NCBI GenBank assembly: GCA_964017155.1
Contig: OZ024856.1
Location: 10,281,882-10,345,881, forward strand
Source of the DNA: Oasisia sp. SBJ-2009
Taxonomy: Eukaryota > Annelida > Polychaeta > Sabellida > Siboglinidae
DNA length: 64,000 nucleotides
Direction of reading: 5' to 3'
The translations under genes and the position numbers were made by a program. Positions 42,542-55,650 of the stretch are shown here, piece by piece. Each line of letters starts with the position of its first letter. Position 1 is the first letter of the stretch. The notes beneath the pieces are model-generated. The model saw nothing but the letters and a program-made list of their open reading frames with translations. It had not been told where the DNA came from and made no database searches.

Positions 42542-43926
42542 AGCGACAAAAACATAAAAACAGGTTGAAATGAAGAAACGAAGGCAAAACCATCGAGAGC
42601 TTCTAAACCAAGAAGAAACATATACGAAAAAAATAGAAAGTTATACACGGGTTATCGTAGGTGACGTCACCATATCATTATGACGTCACGCATATGAGAT
42701 CGGTTTTCTTGGACACGCGTTTTGGTCTTTCTTTCGACCGATTGTCGAAGGGCGATTGTCGAATTCTTATTATCGCCCAACCGGAACACGATAATTATTA
42801 AAAACACGGTCTTGCAGCACGCAGCACGCATCTGCATCGCAACGAATACAACCCAGCAAATGCACAATGCAAACTTGTTCAAGCCGGGCATAAAGGTCAC
42901 GCAGTTTTGCAAGCAGGATGACACTGCAATGCGCGGATCATAGTGCAAATAAACACGGCATCATTCGGCAAGTTACCGTCCGTGAACATCGTAACCGACC
43001 CGTCAGTCGGACGGAATAAGCCTTCATCTGTCACGCTGGACAGAGACCATTGATGTTTCCCTCGGCGCTCATTCTCGTCTCGTCCAACACGCCCAACGCA
43101 CGGGAACGGTCGCCACACAGTCGTCCGACCTCCCTCCTGCCGCGCCCGCGTTTTGTTTTGTTAAAGGTCAATATGCAAATTTCCCGGTACAAATCACGAG
43201 CTGCCATATTACTAATTAGGGCACCCGGCATAGGTTGGGCGCCGCATTCTTAGTTCGTGCACGTGTTTGGAAAAATCTTCTTTTCATGCACCGTGAAAAT
43301 GCTTTTAGAAAAGGTTAACATCTTGGTTAGATGGAAACACATTACTTGTAACTGCCAGGTTCCAGGGCAATTGCCGACATTAAAACTTAAACTAGTATCG
43401 ATAAACGAATGTTTCATTCGAGCTGTGAATTGGGTAAATTGTTTTAACAATGATAAGAGCAAGACAAAATAATCTGATATTCGGCAACGTAAACATCACT
43501 GGTCGTCAGCCGCGTGATTTGTCACAGATAACGTGGCACACTTCATCTAGCTGTCTCGACAGTTTGGTGTAATGGTTTATCATTTAATAACGACCGAATC
43601 CGACAGGTTGTTGCAACCAGTAACACCAGCACGGGCGTCGGAACAAATCTACACAAACTGCGATTATATTCTAATTCACATAACACCACTCATAAATGGC
43701 GCAGAAACCGCACAGTTATTCGTAACATTATGGCTTATTTGACTGGTGCAACGATGCGCAGGCATTTTATTCGGAAAACATTATTATATATCACATTACG
43801 TCATTGATTCATTATTTCAACCGAGTCATAAGTTTGTGTTATTTATTCCGGCTAACACGAATACTAGGCCCTACCTAGAAACCGTTACTGATAAGTATCA
43901 TTATTTATAGTGCATAAGAAACCCCT
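42542..43926. other. No gene recognised
   Basis: Unique sequence with several TGACGTCA-like words near 42660. No protein family seen. Confidence 0.45.
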
Positions 43927-44130
43927 TCTCATTGCGATGACCTCGGCTCAAAATCCCCCGTCTATGGGACGATATTGGTGCAACCCCCCCCCCCTTATCA
44001 GGCAATGGGCTAGGGCCCTGTGTGTTATATGTTAAGTCCCACACTACTGCGATGACCTCGGTGTTATGTCCCCAGTCTTGCTACGACCTCGGTGCTAAGT
44101 ACCGCGTCATTGGGATGATGTCGGTGCTTC
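43927..44130. repeat. Degenerate minisatellite, unit about 40 bp
   Basis: Recurring GCGATGACCTCGGTG / GGGATGATGTCGGTG words at about 43935, 44048, 44079 (as CTACGACCTCGG) and 44110, with a C11 run at 43985. Confidence 0.6.
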
Positions 44131-44531
44131 TTGATCTGTTCTTGCCGCAGTCCCCGTGGAACACTAAGATCCTTTGAGAATAACAACGGCTTCTGGTCGA
44201 GAACGCAGTCAATGGGAACAGGTCTACACAGACACCGACAATTGGTCATTTGTCCGAGAGACATGTCCTTGGTCAGCCACATCTCGATGGCCTGTCCCAT
44301 CGCTTGCATTAAACTAGCAACACGACCACATAAATACTACATCTAATTCGATGTGCCACATTAGACAGGCGCAGATCAGTGCAGCGAAAACAATCCACCG
44401 AAGCCACTGGGATTTGGCCGCGGTTAGTTAGTTGTCCATTTGTCGTCTCTTGACCGCACGCTGCAGTCACTGGACTGACAGAATGACCGCACTGACCAAG
44501 TGAAGAGTGAGCGCTGGGGATGGAACGTCGT

Positions 44532-44820
44532 AACTCCAATTCTGGGTCTATTCTCTAAGAAATCCCGGTCCCATAGCAAGAAAGAGAGAGAAAGAGAGAG
44601 GGAGAGGGTCATATCTCCAATTCTGGGTCTCTTCTCTAAGAAATCCCGGTCCCAGTGCACCAGAGAGAGGGAGAGGGAGATAGGTATAGATAATTAGATA
44701 TAAGGCTGGCCTGCTGGCCGGCTGGCTGGCTATGGATACAGACAGGCGGGAGGGGGAGCGGAAGCAGAGAATGAGAGAGAAGGGGAGAGGGGGGAGAGAA
44801 AGAGAGGAGAGAGGTTTTGT
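44532..44820. repeat. Direct duplication of about 65 bp and GA-rich flank
   Basis: TCCAATTCTGGGTCT followed by TTCTCTAAGAAATCCCGGTC occurs at about 44536 and 44617, each followed by GAGAGA-rich sequence. Confidence 0.85.
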
Positions 44821-46689
44821 TTGTTGAACAGCAAGATTATGTACTGACGCCACTTCATTTTCAAACATAAACTAAATATTGCCTGTATCCATCACGTCGA
44901 GGCATCTTTCTGGCTACGCACTGGCCTTGTTCACATCATGCGTGTCCATTCGACAATTGTAGATATACACTCAAACAAGTTTTGTATTCTGTTAATTAAA
45001 TGCACAACCACATTAACGGGAAATCAATATTTACCTATTATCTGGACAATTCAGGTAAGCAGACATGTTGGGGGCTGCTGCAGAAGGTCAAACGATATCT
45101 GTTTAATGCCACCAATGCGCGTCGAATCACAATTACCACGATTGCTATGGGGTGATAAACAGAATCCGGTCACACGAAATAAAACCGCCCGAAAGTCCGT
45201 CTATAAATCGATTTTTTTTATGTTGACAAAATGGGAATTACGTGAGCACATTGACCCTTGTCGCGTGATGTGCATGTCGCGTTTATGGAAGATGCGTGTC
45301 CAGGAACAAGGGAAAGCAATATAGGACGCGAGGGTATTGATGAGGAGCGCTAAATCTTCCGCGTAATATCAACGTAACCGGAACGTGGTTACGACCTGAA
45401 ATCGATCGGAAGGACTCGCCATTGCACTACTTCCGCCTCCGCCGTGGACCTGAGCGAACTAGCCGGGGACCGACCGCTGAGAGGAGGCTCCTAGGTGTTT
45501 GCAAGAATTACTTGCGCCATAAAACACAAGCACATGGAAACTGCCATGTAACATAACAATGACGCACATTCTACGGACCATGGCTTGTTGGACGCAAACA
45601 ACACCTGAAGCGCAAAACACCTCTACGTTAGATTTCGAATGGAACTATTCATGTCATAGTTGGTTTGAAATTCAGAACCAAATGCTGCACATGGTTGTTC
45701 TAAGACAGTATTATCATCCGGAATGTCGTACAATTTTATAAACTGCCTGTTTAAGACAACGATTTGTATGCTCCGGTTGTGTGTTACGCCAAGCGTGGCC
45801 ATGCACGCATGCCTAGACACAGCTTGTCGTCAAAGAGACAGTCGAGACTTGAAATGACTACGAAATGACACGCGAGTTGTGGTTTGTGTTCCGTTAAATA
45901 CAACTGACATTCCGTGGGCTCTGACGCACATAACGTGTCCCGGTGGTCATACAAACGACGGACTATCAGCTTCTGAACGAACGGCAGTGGGGAAATAAAC
46001 AGGAGTTAACAAGATTGCCTCCAAGAGCGAAACCAGAAGTGGGCATGGAAGTCTAATGTAGGATTATGAACTGTCCACTGAACCTACAAAACCACTGGTT
46101 CATCGGGGAGGAAAAACCGGCAAGGGGAAGGCACTTTCGTATAAGCAAATATGGGTGTTGTTTACCCTTAATTCCCTGTCGTCAGGGATGAAACTGGCCT
46201 TCTTTTACTTCAAGCCCAGTTCATCCTCTTTTCACTTCTCCGTTCCTTTCACTCCCGCAATTCTCCGTGCCCAGTGTTTTTTATAAATTGCTCCATCTCG
46301 AAAATAATCTGACTTTCGACTCATTGCTGTACTGACGCCACTTCATTAACTGAGACTGGAGACGTATACGTCGAACTCCTAGAGGCTGTCTACACCAACA
46401 GCTCGGTTACAATCAAAGTCATGCAACACAAAGACAGCAGTACGATCTAGACGGAGGGGAGTACGACAACGATACACCACTCGTCCAAGCAAGGATGCCG
46501 CAAGACAGGCGGATCTACATGGAACAATTGAGGGACGTAACGGGACGTAACGGCCGTACTATGATGATGATGCTGCTGATGATGACGGAGTGAAAGCAAT
46601 ACTTATGACGGGAAATTAAACAAACACTGAAAAACGAGGGTATTTTGGTTCATATTTAAATGGGCAGAATATTATGGAGATTTATAAGG
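44821..46689. other. No gene recognised
   Basis: Unique sequence. A 128-codon plus-strand frame at 44938 has no recognisable motif. ACTGACGCCACTTCATT occurs twice (44845 and 46330), a small dispersed repeat. Confidence 0.4.
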
Positions 46690-47515
46690 AGACGTAACGG
46701 GAAGTAAGGATACGTAAGGATACGCAAGGAGACGTAAGGATACGTAAGGATACGCAAGGAGACGTAAGGATACGTAAGGATACGCAAGGGTACGCAAGGA
46801 GACGTAAGGAGACGTAAGGAGACGTACGGATACGAAAGGATACGCAAGGAGACGTAAGGAGACGTAAGGAGACGTAAGGATACGTAAGGATACGCAAGGA
46901 GACGTAAGGATACGTAAGGATAAGCAAGGATACGCACGGAGACGTAAGGAGACGTAAAGATACGTAAGAATACGTAAGGATGCGTAAGGATACGTAAGGA
47001 TAAGCAAGGATACGCACGGAGACGTAAGGAGACGTAAAGATACGTAAGAATACGTAAGGATGCGTAAGGATACGTAAGGATACGTAAGGAAACGTAAGGA
47101 TACGCAAGGATACGCAAGGATACGTAAGGATACGTAAGGAAACGTAAGAATACGTAAAGAAACGTAAGGATACGTAAGGAAACGTAAGGATACGCAAGGA
47201 AGCGTAAGGATACGCAAGGATACGCAAGGAGACGCAAGGATACGTAAGGAAACGTAAGGATACGTAAGGAAACGTAAGGATACATAAGGAAACGTAAGGA
47301 TACGTATGTATACGTAAGGAAACGTAAGGATACGAAAGGATACGTAAGGAAACGTAAGGATCCGTAAGGATACGTAAGGAAACGCAAGGATCCGTAATGA
47401 GACGTAAGGATACGTACTAAGGATACGCAAAGAAACGTAAGGAAACGTAAGGATACGCAAGGAGACGCAAGTAGACGTAAGGAAACGCAAGGATACGTAA
47501 GGAGACGTAAGAGAG
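46690..47515. repeat. 10-bp minisatellite, about 80 copies
   Basis: Unit TACGTAAGGA with variants GACGTAAGGA, AACGTAAGGA and TACGCAAGGA. The 10-bp phase is kept with few breaks for about 820 bp. All three minus-strand frames are open across it (frames of 181 to 393 codons with LTYPYVSLRI repeats), which reflects lack of stop words in the unit and not coding. Confidence 0.96.
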
Positions 47516-47628
47516 TCTACGTGATGTCGATATAAATGATAATAACAACTTCTTATGCGCCAATATCCTCGAAGATCCAGCTCAGTGGCCCGACAAAACC
47601 AACGGATTAAGCAAACTCGTAATCGTAA

Positions 47629-47692
47629 AAGTATGCGTGAGTGAAACAATGCGTGAGTGAAACAATGCGTGAGTGAAACAATGCGTGAGTGA
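47629..47692. repeat. 16-bp tandem repeat, four copies
   Basis: Unit ATGCGTGAGTGAAACA at 16-bp spacing, next to the end of the 10-bp array. Confidence 0.92.
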
Positions 47693-50600
47693 GGGGCGAA
47701 GGCGGACATAAGACGGCGATGTGTGGGCAACTCATGTGGCCAAAGTCGGAGTTGTGTTCCCCAACAAGTCAACAAACACATACTCACCTCAGTTTGTATC
47801 CGTGGGTCCATAATACGGATGTCTTCAAGATAAACAATACGAACTTGTTTCAAAACTAAATTCGCAGCATTCCGTCTCGAACACGAACTAATCCAGCAAT
47901 CGGCGCCAGTGGGCGTTCACCACGATCTATCTACGTTCTCATGGCAAACTGACATGCCATTGGGCGAGTCTAGTGCGATATATTATAGAAACGTCAACGA
48001 CGACAGACAACGTCTGTCTGAGGTGAGAACGAAGGCAGATGTTGGCGGCGGAAGGGCGACTTCTGTTGCAATGTCGGCTAAGTGAAGAGTATTTTATTAA
48101 ATTACTTTCAAGGACCTAGTCGATATCGAAGCCGTATAGAAGTACGTATCTAGCTAAGACAGCATCGCTTTATTTTACAAAAGTTGTATAAATGTTCTAC
48201 AAACGTCACCCTAGGGAGATCTAACGTTTTAGTTGTACACAGTTAAAAGGAGACTTAACAATTATTGAAACTGGATGGACGACGCAACGACTAAAGAATT
48301 CGGACACCCTGCCCCTTGCGCGATGCATTCGGCTACTTTGATGACGTCACAAGTGGTCGATTCCAGTTCCAGTTCCGGTTCCATTAGTTTGGCCTTTGAC
48401 GACCGACCATAGCGCTCGCCACGGAACATAACATCGCCACGGCCGCAGTTGCCCCTACACGCCGGCACTAACACGGCCCGAGAATGCGGCGCAATGAAAC
48501 CGACCTGTCCCGGGTCAAGTCATCGGCGGCAACGACGGCGATATCAGTCCTCTCCATCGCCACTCCGCGGCAATCAAAGTCGTCTCCCTCCCCCCCCTTC
48601 CCGTCTTGGCAGTGCCACACATTTCCACCGCCAGCTGGGATTAATCCGCGACTGGGCCGTTCGCTGCCTTCTTTGATTGCCACCCGCTGGCTACACAAAC
48701 ACGACTGGGCGAGACACGTTGACCGCAGGGCCAACGTGTCGCACCGTGTTTACACGACACGACCGATTACCGCCAACTTGAGTAATTAATGCGTTTTAGT
48801 TTACTTTTTTGGTAAAAAGGAAAACCTTTTAACTTGTGGTGATGCATTTCTTGTAGGTCCTTGCTCGAGTTGCGACCTTCTGCGACTGTGAAACCCCGGG
48901 CAAAGTTTTCGTCTGCGCTATTAAAACAACAACCTATCTAACGGTTATCACGAAATTAAACGCTCACGGGGTATTTAGTGACCATTTTAACAGGGCGAGC
49001 TGAAGGTGGGTGTGTTGCCTCGTGACGTCAGCAGGAGGGAAATAAAAAAATCTTGACAATAATCCAACAGGTGGGACATTTAAAATGATTGGACAATAAC
49101 AAAATGGCAGCTGAAACTAAATTGACCAATCATGTTTCCACCGCCGCCCCACAACATTGCTACACATATGTCACCGTAGGTTAAAGGTTTTTGTTGTTGA
49201 AATATTACCAATAATATGCAATAGCAATAATACACCAATTTGAAAATGTCGCGGCCGCACTTTCACTTTACGAAACCTATTTCCGGTTTATTAAACCCAA
49301 TCTGTCTTCAACAAAATATTTTAGTATTGTGATCAATATAATACATAAAATAGTTACTAACAATTGAGGAACGAACATCGTGCCTGCAAATGTCAATGGT
49401 TTCTTCTGGCTTTGGTTTTATTTGGAACTACCACGACTTCCTCTGTACAACCGCGGATGCTGCCGCGGTGAAAAACAGACGAACACTGCCGCCTTATCTG
49501 ATAGCAGGCAGATACGTCACGTCATATTTAGATAAGACGCCACGAGTGATCGCTCCAACAACGTGACAGGTCTATGATTGACCTGACACACGCATGCGTG
49601 CCATCTCCGGCAATAACTGACGAGAACTCCCACGATTACTTATTCACCAGGCGTTCGTTATCTTTTCAGATGAACAATATTATATAACTCATACGTCTGA
49701 AATATATATGTTCGACAATCACCGAAGACCCTGTTCTCTGGTTTGGATGAAAAAATTCCAGTTGGGTTTACTCTAGTTGGTTTCGAAACCCGCAAGACAC
49801 GGCTTACCGGTCCAATAGAATTTGAAGGCGTTGTCGTTCTCAAACTTTACAAGGTTTAAGGTCCAGCTGATTCACCATGGATAAACCTTCAAGTGTGTCC
49901 CACGGACACCCTTTCTGTGAGGTTCCTATGGACAACATTTTTGTTCAACGGTGCAACATGATATTTCCAGTTTCCTTATTCTAAACGTTAACGCTCTTCT
50001 AGTTTTGTATTTGAGTAAATGAACTTTCCGATTTGTACCTTGTAGAAACGAAATACAAATGAGTGTAGCATGTCTTATATTGATCATAAACATTCTAAAA
50101 CCTAGGCGATAATATTAAACACGCTTTTCAAAATGAACTAATTACAATAAATGATCAACCGTACCGCCGTCATAACAAGTGTAATTTTTTCGGATATCAT
50201 CAAACTTGGCAAATCGACGAAACACACCAAATCAGTAGAGACCAGTTCTTGTGGAATACAGACTTCAACAGCTAGTCGTGGTTTCTGTCGTTTGGACGTC
50301 GAACTCTCGTCATCCCACGCGTTATCCACGTGCGATAACCCCGTATTAACACCACTCTCGTATATCATAAACACAGATATGATCCTCTAAACAGGCAAAT
50401 AAATCAAGGCACGACAGAAGCGGAACGTGGGACAAATTGGGAATCGTCCATAATGCGAGCCTATATTGAATCCCGCGTTCCCATAGATCACGGGAACGCA
50501 CGCGCAACGCCCGATTACGCGCGTAAATAGCAACCTACGTGGACAGCCTATGACGTAGGCACAACTACAGTACAAAAGGTCATGACGTAATACTGAAATT

Positions 50601-51411
50601 ATTATTGTTTCGTTGCAATGCGGGTATCTTAATTAAGCTGGCGAAAACAACTCACTAAATAACACCGTCCATATTGACATCGTCTATTATGACACTACTT
50701 TTACAATACCGCCTAATTTGATTGAGCGAAATCCAACAGTTTCTATTTTGTTCTGCATACAAATGACTACGTTCCATTCTGCTTCTGAGAATGTTTTGCC
50801 CAAGTCTCTCAGTCTCCAAGGCTACCCGTGTCTCAGATCCACTCTCCAGATGTATCGTGTTAAAAAATGGAGGACTGGACGAGTTTTCTCACATAAACGG
50901 GGCATTTCGTCGCTTTTACAACAACTTTTTCGTTACACAAAAACTGCCAGTGAAATGGCTGCTTGTGCTGACGATAACAACGAGTTCTGCTGTCGACCCG
51001 ACCGTTACCGAGTCGTAAACACCGCCTCATCCGCCTAGCACCCGTGGCCCACTCCGTCCCAAGCCGACATCGCTGTTGTGACGGCGATAAAAGAAGACGA
51101 ATGGCTGACGTAACGACGGTTATGACCGATGCGATGTCGATTCCTCCTCCGACTCTCCCCAGCCTACAACCTACTCCCTCGATGAGGACACTTTGTAGAC
51201 TGCCAGGATGACGGGAGATTGATGCTGGGAAACGACCTCTCGAGTAGGGCATCGATCCAGTCTCACCGCTGCCGTCGGGTTGAGTGGGGAGAGCGGGCCA
51301 CTTGGCGTTAACGACGCGTCCGTACGACGAGCCGTCCCGGAAGCTTCTCCTTCTTGTAGTTCTACTTTGCCCTTGCCCCTTTGCCCCTTACCCCTTTGCC
51401 CCTTGCAAGCT
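47693..51411. other. No gene recognised
   Basis: 3.7 kb of unique sequence with moderate CpG around 48400-48750. Frames of 60-130 codons occur on both strands but none shows a domain, codon bias and splice sites together. Confidence 0.4.
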
Positions 51412-51717
51412 GGGGTCCACGGCACTTGGTTGCATCTTTTGTTTTGGGGTCCACGGCACTTGGTTGTATCTTTTGTTTTGGGGTCCACGGCACTTGGTTG
51501 TATCTTTTGTTTTGGAGTCCACGGCACTTGGTTGTATCTTTTGTTTTGGAGTCCACGGCACTTGCTAGTATCTTTTGTTTTGGGGTCCACGGCACTTGCT
51601 AGTATCTTTTGTTTTGGGGTCCACGGCACTTGCTAGTATCTTTTGTTTTGGGGTCCACGGCACTTGCTGGTATCTTTTGTTTTGGGGTCCACGGCACCTG
51701 GTAGTATCTTTTGTTTT
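51412..51717. repeat. 34-bp minisatellite, nine copies
   Basis: Unit starts at 51412, 51446, 51480, 51514, 51548, 51582, 51616, 51650 and 51684. It consists of GGGGTCCACGGCACTTG, a variable GTTG/CTAG, then TATCTTTTGTTTT. Copies 1-4 share one variant and 5-8 another, so the array grew by local duplication. Confidence 0.97.
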
Positions 51718-52509
51718 GTTTTATTCTACAATGCTCTTCCATTTTGGCATCCTTCCACCCGACGATCTCAATTTACGCTGTGGCTCCATCGCAGCTTCAG
51801 TCTTCTTCTTCTTGTTCGTCTTTATCTTCTTCGTCCTGTATCACTGTCTTCTGTTTCTGCTCTTTGTCATCATACTACATGACATATATCTAGACACTAA
51901 TGATCTAGGCACCTTTATAATGCGTGGTTGAAATAACAATAGGATATAACTAAACAGAACACTGCAATGTTACGTTGCACAGACATAGTAGACGTTGCTT
52001 CCTCCTCTTGGGCTACTCTCGATACTTACACCCCCCGTAGCTATCCCCAACACGCCGTGTTTACCTTTAGTTCGCAGTGACGTAAACATAACGTCTACCC
52101 ACGTCACAGACTTGATCAGTCATAATCATGTCCTCTCGTACCTAGTTTGCATCACAGCAAAGCTGCACGAAAATCAAATTGTGGAATTCGAAAAAGCTTT
52201 GATCGTCGTGACAGTAACATCATTCCGTGGCCGAATACGGGGTCTCGTCGCTAATGGAATCGGTTAACAACGAGACACACGTAAACATGACGGTGATAAA
52301 GAGTGATGCTATGCCGTAGGCAATAGGCATTCGGCACAGTCCTTATCCCCGAATGTCGATTTCCCACAGGTTTAGCAAGATGTAACAGGCATGCAGTCTG
52401 AAGCACAGACCCAGTCTCATGTCAAGTTGACAAAGAAATTATCAGCTTAGTATAGAATCCAACACAACGTGTCATTGATGTGTAGCTCGAAATAATTGTC
52501 ACAATATTA

Positions 52510-52564
<55 letters not shown>

Positions 52565-53299
52565 TTACTCTGACAGAAGATTATATAATCCGTTTCATTC
52601 TATAGTAACTACTGGTTTCTAATCTACGCCAATCTTTCCATAAAATGGCGTTTTTCTTATTTTTTTATAGTTTCAACTACAGATTTATCTAGCAGACTAA
52701 ACAATGACCTCTTGTTTCTCTTTAGACATCTAATTTATTAGCCTCCTCTTTATCCACTATTTTTCTGTAGAGGTTTTAAACCAGTGTTAGACGATTTTCA
52801 TAACCAAGGTCTCACCATAGATATAGATAGAACACAACAGTAGAACTATAGTATAGGGGAAAGATTAATGATCTAACTCTGTGGTTCTCACACATGTCTT
52901 GAATTCGTTTAGTTGATGAGTTCCGGTTGTTGCACTCGCTGTGTGGTCACGTTTGGTCCTGCACCAGACTTTGGTCTCGTGCAGGACCCAACCATCGGCA
53001 CTTCCAATGCATACGATTACGAGCATTAAACCCGGCATGCATAATGAGGGCGACTGCCGCCACATCCGCCGTGTAAACCTCCCCGTCGCTGCCTTCAAAC
53101 TTATTCATTTCACCGCAGTGATTTCGGCTGCGGCGTTCACTCGCACGAACTGCCCGCTACATAAACGTCGCAGTCATAACTCACGCAGCTCAAACAGCGA
53201 GCGATTACTTTCTGTTGTCACCGAATACAAATCATGGTAGATTGCTTAATTGAAATAAATTGTACTTATTGTATTATCTTGACCGTTCAAAATTACACA
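51718..53299. other. No gene; (AT)n at 52512-52561
   Basis: Unique, AT-rich in the middle. No supported reading frame. Confidence 0.5.
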
Positions 53300-53483
53300 T
53301 ATGTACGCACACCCACGCACACACACATACACGCACACACACGCGCACGCACATACGCACGCACACATTCACACACTGACACGCACACACACGCGCGCGC
53401 ACACCCACGCACACACGCACGCACACACGAACACACACGCGCGCGCATGCGCATGCGCACGCGCACGCACACACTCACACACA

Positions 53484-53530
<47 letters not shown>
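53300..53530. repeat. (CACG)n / (CA)n microsatellite
   Basis: Imperfect CA/CGCA repeat with a CGCGCGCATGCGCATGCGCA alternating purine-pyrimidine core at about 53438-53460, a Z-DNA-prone stretch. Confidence 0.94.
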
Positions 53531-55650
53531 CGAAAAGGCGTGTATATCTTTGCCAATAAAATACTCTTATAATTGTCGTCTCTTGAACTACAGTCGTATC
53601 CTGCGCACCCGAGGTATTCTGCACGTTATTTAGGCAAAGCACTTGGCCAACAATTCAGACTTAGCCTCTCATTCCGTGGTCTTCCTCATTCTACAACAAG
53701 TAGTTCAATACACTAAATCAGACACGTTTACCAGCAATAATAAAATAAATTAAGTTTACAGTAGAAGAGTCCCTACTAATTGTGCCTTTGTTGGCCTTTA
53801 TATAGAAGACTTTATTAGCCCACGCACAAGTGTTCGCCCACGACTACATGGATAAGGGCGATGAACAATAAACTCTAGTGGACTTAGTCAACTTACATGG
53901 ACACTCGTAAGATCACAAACCGAATGATCCGAGCAGGTAGCTCAAACGCTGGAATCATCCCGATAACTGAAATGCTCACCACTTCAGCCAAACGACATTA
54001 AACACGATTGCCACACAAACGGATACGCTCGAGAGTCACTGTGAATACAAAGCGAGTTGGCTTATTAACATTCTAGTCCCTTACGTGCCCTGGCGTTTGT
54101 CAGATAACTGCAAACAACCCCCGCATTGAAGCGCCTGCGTTCACAGACACTCGTTTGTCATCACTGGAAAGCTCTCAGGTCGTTGTGCTTTTGCACGTTA
54201 ATTCTGATCGCTTCATCATTGCAGATACATTCCCCTGATTACTGCTGTAGCCCGCACAGTCCGCACTTTACGAGAGACGTTTTACGACTGGTTAATGGCG
54301 GATGAATACATTAGCAGCTGTTGAAGTGGAGATCGCCGCTGACAATCGACGGTTTAACGTTTGTCATAGTAAAATGCTCAACACCGCGGCTATACCATAG
54401 ATATAAATCTGTGGGCTATAGAGACTTACAGACTACCTAGCCGTTCAATTTGGTACGAATCACTGCTTTACTTCCGGCTTTGTGGTTGGTGGTTGCCCAC
54501 TGAAAGGCAGTGACTTTGACACCGAATGACCTACTTTCTGTCATGGCGCTCTGTAAAGTGTTGAAAACGAAGAAAGCTTAGCACATTACGTCATAGTGAG
54601 GATAAGAATAATAACACTATGGTATACAGAGAGGTATTTTGTAGCTTTTTGGCAGAAAGTGAATGTAGCTGGATGTTGACCTGTCTTCCTACTGCTTCGC
54701 AATTTTTTCATCTGGGCCACTAAAAATGGCTCGTTTGTACCGCTGGCACTTTATTCGCACGCAGTGTGAACCCGGAAGTGAAATAATGAGCCGTCCCCAC
54801 CTCGCTGCTGCAGGAAACCATCGAGGCACTTGTTGTGAGAAGGGATAATTGGTTCTTATCAGCAGCACCAGGTACCATCGACGCAACGGGGTCAAGGTCA
54901 CTTTAATAATAAGTGAATATTACATATTCCGTAGATAAAACAACATACATTGCAAAGACGGTCCCATGGGTGATACCAACATTGAGGCCTAGGTCCACTA
55001 TCCTCAGTCTAATTAGTAAAAGAAACAAAGCAATCGATGTTGAACTATAGCCATGCACCTAAACAACATGGTCTGGACCACTAATGAGATTTAAATTATT
55101 AATGATTTATACAATAACAAGGAATAAAAACGGAATCATACATCTTATTATTTCTTTTTAACATTACTTAAAGTGAAAAAAAAAGGCAACAGTTTAGTGT
55201 TATGCACCTAAAAGAGTTTACACTAGCTAATCATTTGCATCTACAATCCAATTTTTTACCTTAGTGGTTACTTCAGAAAGTGGTCTTAAAGTGGGAAAAT
55301 CTAGCTAAATCACCGACTCCATGAACCGGCCCATCTTGGACCTTGCAACCAATCACAACCCAGCAGTTTGGAAAAGTAATACGTCAGAGAGTCGTCTGCT
55401 GGTTCAGCTGTCATTACAGAGAGCCAAGCGGTACGCTAAAAGTTGCCTTACGTCGGTTTACCATGAAATCGCGACAGCAATATGCCACACTGTTCCTCGT
55501 ACGCTTATGGTAACAGTACAGTGAAAGACAGTATCACTAAGATGTCTTCTTGTTAACCTTTGAATCGAGCAGAACTGAAACAGTGTTTCGGTGGATTCGT
55601 TGGGACAGTCACAGATACAGCGCGGATCCTAGACGACCCGATTTGATTGA
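53531..55650. other. No gene recognised
   Basis: Unique sequence, nothing supported. Confidence 0.5.

Noticed and set aside
44938..45324. 128-codon plus-strand frame
   Set aside because: No recognisable family and ordinary non-coding composition.
46690..47515. CRISPR array
   Set aside because: Repeats are directly adjacent 10-bp units without spacers, in a eukaryotic context. No array with unique spacers was seen anywhere.
46656..47853. 393-codon Tyr/Ser/Leu repeat protein on the minus strand
   Set aside because: All three frames are open because the 10-bp unit lacks stop words in every phase. It is a minisatellite, not a gene.
49658..49843. 61-codon minus-strand frame with VSRVLRVSKPTRVNPTGIF
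   Set aside because: Too short, no splice sites and no family recognised; may be part of an unknown repeat.
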